Assembly (NCBI GenBank): GCA_019120545.1
Contig: DWUX01000123.1
Span: forward strand, 1 to 36,835
Reading direction: 5' to 3'
DNA length: 36,835 bases
Source: Candidatus Blautia stercoripullorum
GTDB lineage: Bacteria; Bacillota; Clostridia; Lachnospirales; Lachnospiraceae
Shown here: positions 32,673 to 36,835 of the stretch, piece by piece
Position numbering within the stretch: position 1 is the first letter of the stretch
Layout of the letters: each line of letters starts with the position of its first letter
Position numbers and translations under genes: made by a program
The notes under the pieces: generated by a model
Database searches by the model: none
What the model was told of the DNA's origin: nothing
What the model saw: only the letters and a program-made list of their open reading frames with translations

Positions 32673-33446
32673 ATGAGCGAAAGAAAGAAAAAAATGAAAT
32701 CAAAATCAAAAATCAAACTGGCAGTTGATCTTCTGATGACGCTGACGCTTTTATTCCTGATGGGATATCAGCTTTGGGGAGAAACAGCTCATGAATGGGC
32801 AGGTACAGGGATGTTCGTGCTTTTCCTTGCCCATCACCTGCTGAACTTTGGCTGGTACAGAAATCTGTTCCATGGGAAATATACGGTAATAAGAGTACTG
32901 ATCAATGCAGTGGATCTGGCGCTTCTTGCAGTTATGATCTGCCTGATGGCAAGCGGGATCACAATGTCCCGCCATGTGTTCGCATTTCTTCCGATCACCG
33001 GAGGGATGGGAACGGCAAGGCTGGTGCATATGGCAGCCTGCTACTGGGGGTTTGTGCTGATGGCGCTGCACCTGGGACTCCACTGGGGGATGATGATGGC
33101 AAGACTGAGGAAGTTTTCAGGAATGACAAAATCATCCGGGATCCGCTGTGTGCTCTTTCGGATCTTAGGTATCGTGATCGCAGGATACGGTCTCTATGTA
33201 TTTGTGACAAGAGATCTGGCGGCTTATATGTTTTTGAGGACTCAATTTGTTTTCCTGGATTACAGTGAGTCCCCCCGCTCTTTTTATATAGATTATCTGG
33301 CCATGATGGGACTGTTTATCTGGATCGCTCATTATCTCTCCGCGATCCTGCAGAAATCCGGAAAGAAAAAGAGACTTCCTCAGACGAACGGAAAAACAGC
33401 TTCTGAAAAGGCCGAAAACAAAAAAATGAGAAACATAGAAAACTGA
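32673..33446 (+). CDS. DUF4405-type membrane protein, probable b-type haem binder
   Basis: A 257-residue membrane protein with a basic N-terminus and about five to six helices. The first four (about residues 17-140) resemble the DUF4405/cytochrome b561-like fold, with histidines placed inside or at the ends of helices: His40, His54, His55, His119, His133 and His137. This spacing suits bis-His haem b ligation, although that is inference. Two more helices lie at about 160-180 and 215-235, before a lysine-rich tail. The start is uncertain: ATG 32673 is chosen, with AAAGGA about 12 nt upstream. It follows flavodoxin by 17 nt and precedes the DUF362 lipoprotein, suggesting transmembrane electron transfer. 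Confidence 0.75.
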   Translation: MSERKKKMKSKSKIKLAVDLLMTLTLLFLMGYQLWGETAHEWAGTGMFVLFLAHHLLNFGWYRNLFHGKYTVIRVLINAVDLALLAVMICLMASGITMSRHVFAFLPITGGMGTARLVHMAACYWGFVLMALHLGLHWGMMMARLRKFSGMTKSSGIRCVLFRILGIVIAGYGLYVFVTRDLAAYMFLRTQFVFLDYSESPRSFYIDYLAMMGLFIWIAHYLSAILQKSGKKKRLPQTNGKTASEKAENKKMRNIEN

Positions 33447-33465
33447 CATTTTAGAAGGAGGATTT

Positions 33466-34527
33466 ATGAGAAAAAAAGTTGTAAGTACATTGGTCGCAGC
33501 TATCACCATTATGAGTATGTTTGCCGGATGCAGCGGGAGGACGGAGGAACCGGCGGAAAATCCATCAGGTGAGATTTCCTCACAGGCAGAAGAGGATACA
33601 CAGGAGAATATCCGGGAAGAAGCAGGCGGTTCATCTGCTGATATTTCAGGAACAGAGAACACATCGGGAGCTCCGGCCGTTTATATGACCACAGACATCA
33701 GTTCCCAGGGATTGATCGCAGTCTATGAGGCCCTTCAGGCTTCACCAGAAGGAAACATCGCAGTGAAGCTCTCCACCGGAGAGCCGGGAAGCAATTATCT
33801 TCGGACAGACCTGATCGGGGATCTGGTGCAGTCTTTTGAGGATCCCACGATCGTAGAATGTAATACGGCATATGGCGGGTCCAGGTCCAATACAGCCATG
33901 CATTATCAGGTGGCAGAAGACCACGGCTATACGGAGATCGCAGATGTGGATATCATGGACGAGGACGGCTCCATGACTCTGCCGGTTACCGGAGGCACCA
34001 ACCTGGAAGAAAATTATGTGGGAAGCCATTTTGCAAATTATGATTATTATGTAGTGCTCTCTCATTTTAAAGGGCATTCCATGGCGGGATACGGCGGCGC
34101 TATAAAAAATATCTCTATCGGTATCGCTTCTGCGGAAGGCAAGTCCCATATCCATAGCGGCGGCACCGGCGGAAGTATGTGGGGCGGAGATCAGGATGCC
34201 TTCCTGGAGTCCATGGCGGAGGCAGGAAAGTCTGTGGTGGATTATCTGGAGGGAAATATCCTGTATATCAATGTGATGAACCGTCTTTCCGTGGACTGTG
34301 ACTGTGACACTAATCCTGCGGAACCGGATATGCACGATATTGGGATCCTGGCATCCTATGATCCGGTGGCTCTGGACCAGGCATGTATTGACCTGGTATA
34401 CAGCGCGGATGACGGAGATGCCCTGGTGGAGCGGATCGAATCCAGAAACGGTCTGCACACATTGGAGCATACGGAGGATATCGGCCTTGGAAGCAGGACT
34501 TATGAACTGGTAAATATTGACGGCTAG
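33466..34527 (+). CDS. DUF362-domain lipoprotein
   Basis: A 353-residue predicted lipoprotein. RKKVVSTLVAAITIMSMFAGC is a signal peptide with lipobox FAGC (Cys22), followed by a 45-residue acidic linker and one DUF362 domain (about 69-353). The domain shares long stretches with the cytoplasmic protein at 28541, such as VECNTAYGG, LSHFKGHSMAGYGGAIKN and NRLSVDCDCDTNPAEPDMHD. The DCDC cysteines are kept, but the third adjacent cysteine and the downstream one are replaced. It would sit on the outer face of the membrane. AGAAGGAGG precedes the ATG. In this operon it may accept or hold electrons or metal passed across the membrane (inference). Confidence 0.85.
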   Translation: MRKKVVSTLVAAITIMSMFAGCSGRTEEPAENPSGEISSQAEEDTQENIREEAGGSSADISGTENTSGAPAVYMTTDISSQGLIAVYEALQASPEGNIAVKLSTGEPGSNYLRTDLIGDLVQSFEDPTIVECNTAYGGSRSNTAMHYQVAEDHGYTEIADVDIMDEDGSMTLPVTGGTNLEENYVGSHFANYDYYVVLSHFKGHSMAGYGGAIKNISIGIASAEGKSHIHSGGTGGSMWGGDQDAFLESMAEAGKSVVDYLEGNILYINVMNRLSVDCDCDTNPAEPDMHDIGILASYDPVALDQACIDLVYSADDGDALVERIESRNGLHTLEHTEDIGLGSRTYELVNIDG

Positions 34528-34540
34528 GAAGACAAAGTAC

Positions 34541-35440
34541 ATGGATATTTTGAGAAGAGAAATTATTTACATATGGTATTATTTCAGCATCCAGCTGGAG
34601 CAGGTGTTTTTCTACTGGGTAATGGGAATGGTGATCGGCTCCGCTATTTCTGTGTTTGGCAAGGGAAAGATCCATGCTGCTTTTCAGGCGCTGGGAAAGA
34701 AAAAATCAGGGGTCCTGGGGCTCATACCTGCCAGTCTGCTGGGGATCGCTTCCCCGCTGTGTATGTACGGTACGATCCCTATCGCGGCGTCTTTCTCACA
34801 GAAAGGAATGCGAGATGATATGCTGGCAGCCTTTATGATGAGTTCTATCCTGCTCAATCCCCAGCTGCTGATCACAAGCGGTATCCTTGGACCGGAGGCA
34901 GTGGCAGTGAGATTTCTGTCCTGTTTTCTGGGAGGCCTGGGAGCGGGATTATGTGTACGCGTTTTTTACAAAGACAAAAGTTACTTTAATTTCAGCGGCT
35001 TTTCTGAATCGTCGGGCAGGGATACGGATCCCAATCCTGTCATGCGTTTTCTGAAGAATCTGGGCAGGAATGTCCGGGCCACCGCTCCATGGTTCCTTAT
35101 CGGTGTGCTGCTTTCCGCCCTGTTTCAGAGATACGTACCTGCAGATGCTTTTGCTGAACTTTTCGGGAAGCAGGAGGGCTTCGGTGTTTTGCTGGCCGCT
35201 ACTATCGGAGTGCCTCTCTACGCCTGCGGCGGAGGCACGGTTCCCTTATTACAGCAATGGCTTGCCTCCGGAATGAGCATGGGCTCTGCGGCGGCATTTA
35301 TGATCACCGGTCCGGCGACCAAGATCACCAACCTGGGAGCGCTGAAGATCGTGCTGGGGGCGAAAAGATTCGTTCTTTATCTGGCTTATGTGATCCTGAT
35401 CTCTCTGGTGATCGGACTTGCCGTGGACAGAATTCTATAA
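34541..35440 (+). CDS. Permease of the ArsP/YraQ (PF03773, DUF318) family
   Basis: A 299-residue membrane protein with about eight helices in two related halves. SLLGIASPLCMYGTIPIAASF in the first half and ATIGVPLYACGGGTVPLLQQWL in the second contain the paired conserved cysteine/proline motifs of this family. FMMSSILLNPQLLI and FMITGPATKITNLGALKIV follow each. Characterised ArsP members export trivalent organoarsenicals; most YraQ-like members have unknown cargo. The two halves align as an inverted repeat in the family. The ATG at 34541 has AGGAAG about 10 nt upstream, 13 nt after the lipoprotein stop, so it is in the same operon. No arsenic genes are nearby. Confidence 0.82.
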   Translation: MDILRREIIYIWYYFSIQLEQVFFYWVMGMVIGSAISVFGKGKIHAAFQALGKKKSGVLGLIPASLLGIASPLCMYGTIPIAASFSQKGMRDDMLAAFMMSSILLNPQLLITSGILGPEAVAVRFLSCFLGGLGAGLCVRVFYKDKSYFNFSGFSESSGRDTDPNPVMRFLKNLGRNVRATAPWFLIGVLLSALFQRYVPADAFAELFGKQEGFGVLLAATIGVPLYACGGGTVPLLQQWLASGMSMGSAAAFMITGPATKITNLGALKIVLGAKRFVLYLAYVILISLVIGLAVDRIL

Positions 35441-35448
35441 AAAGGAGA

Positions 35449-35631
35449 AAAATCCAGTTCAATTATCTGGACCAGGAATAGAGCTTGGACTTCTATTACA
35501 ACAGTATACATACAGTAGATCACGGAAAGGCCTCTGCTTGTATCAAATGCGGAAAATGTGAGAAGATCTGTCCTCAGCATCTGCCGATCCGAAATCTGCT
35601 GGAGGATGTGGCAGCGGAGTTTGAAAAGTAG
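35449..35631 (+). pseudogene. Remnant of a 4Fe-4S aldo/keto reductase
   Basis: One frame reads IQFNYLDQE, a stop (TAG at 35479-35481), then SLDFYYNSIHTVDHGKASACIKCGKCEKICPQHLPIRN and on to a stop at 35629-35631. Here CxxCxxCxxxCP is a 4Fe-4S site. IQFNYLD resembles the internal beta-strand segment, and the ferredoxin-like end resembles the C-terminal domain, of aldo/keto reductases that carry a [4Fe-4S] cluster, so a large middle part and the whole N-terminus are gone. AAAGGAG lies just before it. It sits between the permease gene and the promoter of an intact aldo/keto reductase, filling the otherwise gene-free 300 nt there. Confidence 0.7.
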
Positions 35632-35669
35632 AAGAATCATTCATAAAACGTATGAATAATAATAATGGG

Positions 35670-35705
35670 CAGGTATTAGACTTGAGAAGAAAGGCTTTTT
35701 ATAAT
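35670..35705 (+). promoter_or_regulatory. Aldo/keto reductase promoter with shared CAGGTATTAGAC box
   Basis: CAGGTATTAGAC (35670-35681) supplies a weak -35 (TTAGAC), 18 nt before a TATAAT (35700-35705). The layout is identical to that before the flavodoxin gene. An ATTCAT-N7-ATGAAT dyad lies just upstream (35639-35657). Confidence 0.68.
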
Positions 35706-35740
35706 AGATACAGAAACAAAGGAATGGAGGAAAAAACAAA

Positions 35741-36682
35741 ATGGCAGAAATAAAAGAAAGGCCTAAGATCGCTCTTGGAGCATGGGCATGGGGAAATGAC
35801 GGTACATTTGGAGGAAATCTTACGCCGGAAACTCTCAGACCGGTATTTGATGCGGCAATGAAAGCAGGGCTGAATCTCTGGGATACTGCGTATGCATATG
35901 GTATGGGTACTTCTGAAAAGGTTCTGGGAGACTTCCTTGCAACAGTTCCGAGAGACAGTTACCTGATTTCTGATAAATTTACCCCGCAGTGTGCGGATCC
36001 AACGGCAGAGAATGCTGTGACTGCATTGTATGAGAAAAGCGCAGAACTGCTGGGAACAGATTACATGGACTTTTACTGGATCCATAATCCTATGGATGCG
36101 CCAAAATGGGTGAAGGAACTGATCCCTCTTGCGAAGAGCGGAAAGATTGGCAAGATCGGCCTTTCAAACCATAGTCTTGCAGAGATAAAAAAGGCGGCTG
36201 ATATCCTTGCAAAAGAAGGAATTAAGATTTCTGCGATCCAGAACCACTACAGCCTTCTGAACCGGTCTTCGGAAACATCCGGGATCCTGGATTACTGCAA
36301 AGAGAATGATATCATCTTTTTCTCTTATATGGTGCTGGAGCAGGGAGCCTTGACCGGTAAGTACGATACGAAGCATCCGTTCCCGGCGGACTCTGACAGG
36401 GGAAGAACCTACAATCCGATGCTTCCTCAGCTGGAGAAACTTAATGCAGGACTGGAGAAAATCGCAGACCGTCACCATGTGGCAACTGCTCAGATCCCGG
36501 TGGCATGGGCTATCGCAAAGGGAACTCTTCCGATCATCGGAGTGACGAAAGTTTACCAGGTAGAGGATGCTGTAAAAGCTGCTGCAGTTGAACTGTCAGA
36601 AGAAGAGATAGAGACAATGGAGAAACTGGGGGACGAGGCACAGCTGAATGTGATCCGTTACTGGGAAAAAGAAATGAAATAG
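35741..36682 (+). CDS. Aldo/keto reductase
   Basis: A complete 313-residue NAD(P)H-dependent aldo/keto reductase. The catalytic tetrad is visible: Asp48 and Tyr53 in LWDTAYAYGMG, Lys79 in LISDKF, and His115 in FYWIHNP. GKIGKIGLSNHS, IQNHYSLLNRS and the cofactor-binding TLPIIGVTKVYQVEDAV near residue 265 complete the TIM-barrel family. It lacks the C-terminal ferredoxin domain found in the remnant upstream. AATGGAGG lies before the ATG. It has its own promoter, sharing a regulatory box with the flavodoxin operon, and its own terminator. The likely role is reduction of reactive carbonyl compounds; the substrate is unknown. Confidence 0.93.
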   Translation: MAEIKERPKIALGAWAWGNDGTFGGNLTPETLRPVFDAAMKAGLNLWDTAYAYGMGTSEKVLGDFLATVPRDSYLISDKFTPQCADPTAENAVTALYEKSAELLGTDYMDFYWIHNPMDAPKWVKELIPLAKSGKIGKIGLSNHSLAEIKKAADILAKEGIKISAIQNHYSLLNRSSETSGILDYCKENDIIFFSYMVLEQGALTGKYDTKHPFPADSDRGRTYNPMLPQLEKLNAGLEKIADRHHVATAQIPVAWAIAKGTLPIIGVTKVYQVEDAVKAAAVELSEEEIETMEKLGDEAQLNVIRYWEKEMK

Positions 36683-36694
36683 GCAGAGTAATAG

Positions 36695-36742
36695 AAAAAA
36701 GCAGGCAGTTTTGTTTAAGTGACAAAGCTGCCTGCTTTTTTT
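36695..36742 (+). terminator. Rho-independent terminator of the aldo/keto reductase gene
   Basis: GCAGGCAGTTTTGT (36701-36714) pairs with ACAAAGCTGCCTGC (36722-36735) along 14 positions with one G-U pair, flanked by A6 and followed by T7. It is also the apparent target of the group II intron that starts 7 nt downstream. Confidence 0.92.
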
Positions 36743-36748
36743 GTTCTG

Positions 36749-36835
36749 GTGTGTCCAGCAAAGCTGGACCACACTAGCCGGTGCAAGTCCGGTCACAGTA
36801 ATCGCCAGTGAGCTGTGTAGCTAAACTCGGTGCGT
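36749..36835 (+). mobile_element. Group II intron, 5' end (class C type), cut by window edge
   Basis: The sequence from 36749 starts GTGTG, matching the group II 5' consensus GUGYG. It continues with a CCAGC...GCTGG stem, then CCGGTGCAAGTCCGG, CACAGTAATCGCCAGTGAG, CTGTGTAGCTAA and a GGTGCGT stretch. The order and spacing resemble the start of domain I of the Oceanobacillus iheyensis group IIC intron as I remember it. Class C introns characteristically insert just downstream of Rho-independent terminators, which is exactly the location here. The reverse-transcriptase ORF and domains V-VI would lie beyond the window, so intactness cannot be judged. Confidence 0.75.

Noticed and set aside
1-36835. 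tRNA, rRNA or CRISPR arrays
   Set aside because: I saw no cloverleaf-like tRNA sequence, no rRNA segments and no regularly spaced repeat-spacer pattern in the window.

Overview
The window looks like chromosome of a strictly anaerobic, moderate-GC Firmicute, most likely a gut Lachnospiraceae-type Clostridium relative. The pointers are the oxygen-independent (Cbi-type) cobalamin route, FeoAB, strong AGGAGG-like ribosome binding sites, many short uncharacterised redox proteins, an AAA-like/PD-(D/E)XK protein of the kind expanded in gut anaerobes, and the 5' end of a group IIC intron at the right edge. The genus assignment is inference; there is no rRNA in the window.

Region 1 (1-14139, + strand) is one long, tightly packed cobalamin operon. 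It runs: cbiF tail, cbiG, cobJ/cbiH, a cobK-cbiE-cbiT triple fusion, cbiA, cobT, cobU, cobS, a short degenerate CobU paralogue, cobC, cbiB, cobD, cobQ/cbiP, cbiC, and then an uncharacterised zinc-ribbon/transmembrane/discoidin-like protein before a terminator. Most junctions overlap by 4-16 nt, which implies translational coupling. Together the genes cover corrin-ring modification from C-11/C-20 onward, amidation, aminopropanol attachment and nucleotide-loop assembly. The early genes (cbiL, cbiD, cobalt insertion) and any riboswitch would lie to the left.

Region 2 (14198-19885) has a LysR regulator divergent from a catabolic cassette: SAF-domain small subunit, UxaA-type large subunit, SLC13-type permease and a large PHB-depolymerase-like esterase. 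The substrate cannot be read from sequence.

Region 3 (19900-24850) is a mixed set: two GNAT acetyltransferases, a PPC/DUF296 protein, an orphan response regulator that has lost its DNA-recognition end, a zinc-ribbon membrane protein, repeats, and an AAA-like/PD-(D/E)XK protein.

Region 4 (24975-28337, - strand) is a response regulator/histidine kinase pair followed by an ABC transporter (ATPase plus ABC-2 permease). Tandem 9-bp direct repeats sit in front of the transporter genes and look like the regulator's operator.

Region 5 (28425-36682) is a redox and iron neighbourhood. It holds a cytoplasmic DUF362 protein behind a 19-bp-spacer MerR-type promoter, then feoAB (- strand) behind a perfect consensus promoter with a palindromic operator. 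Next comes a + strand operon of flavodoxin, a DUF4405 b-haem-like membrane protein, a DUF362 lipoprotein and an ArsP/YraQ-type permease. A decayed 4Fe-4S aldo/keto reductase and an intact aldo/keto reductase follow. The flavodoxin and aldo/keto reductase promoters share an identical 12-bp box with identical spacing to the -10, so they probably answer to the same unseen regulator. The best candidate for an undescribed system is this flavodoxin / membrane haem / DUF362 lipoprotein set. The window ends 87 nt into a group IIC intron inserted just behind the aldo/keto reductase terminator.
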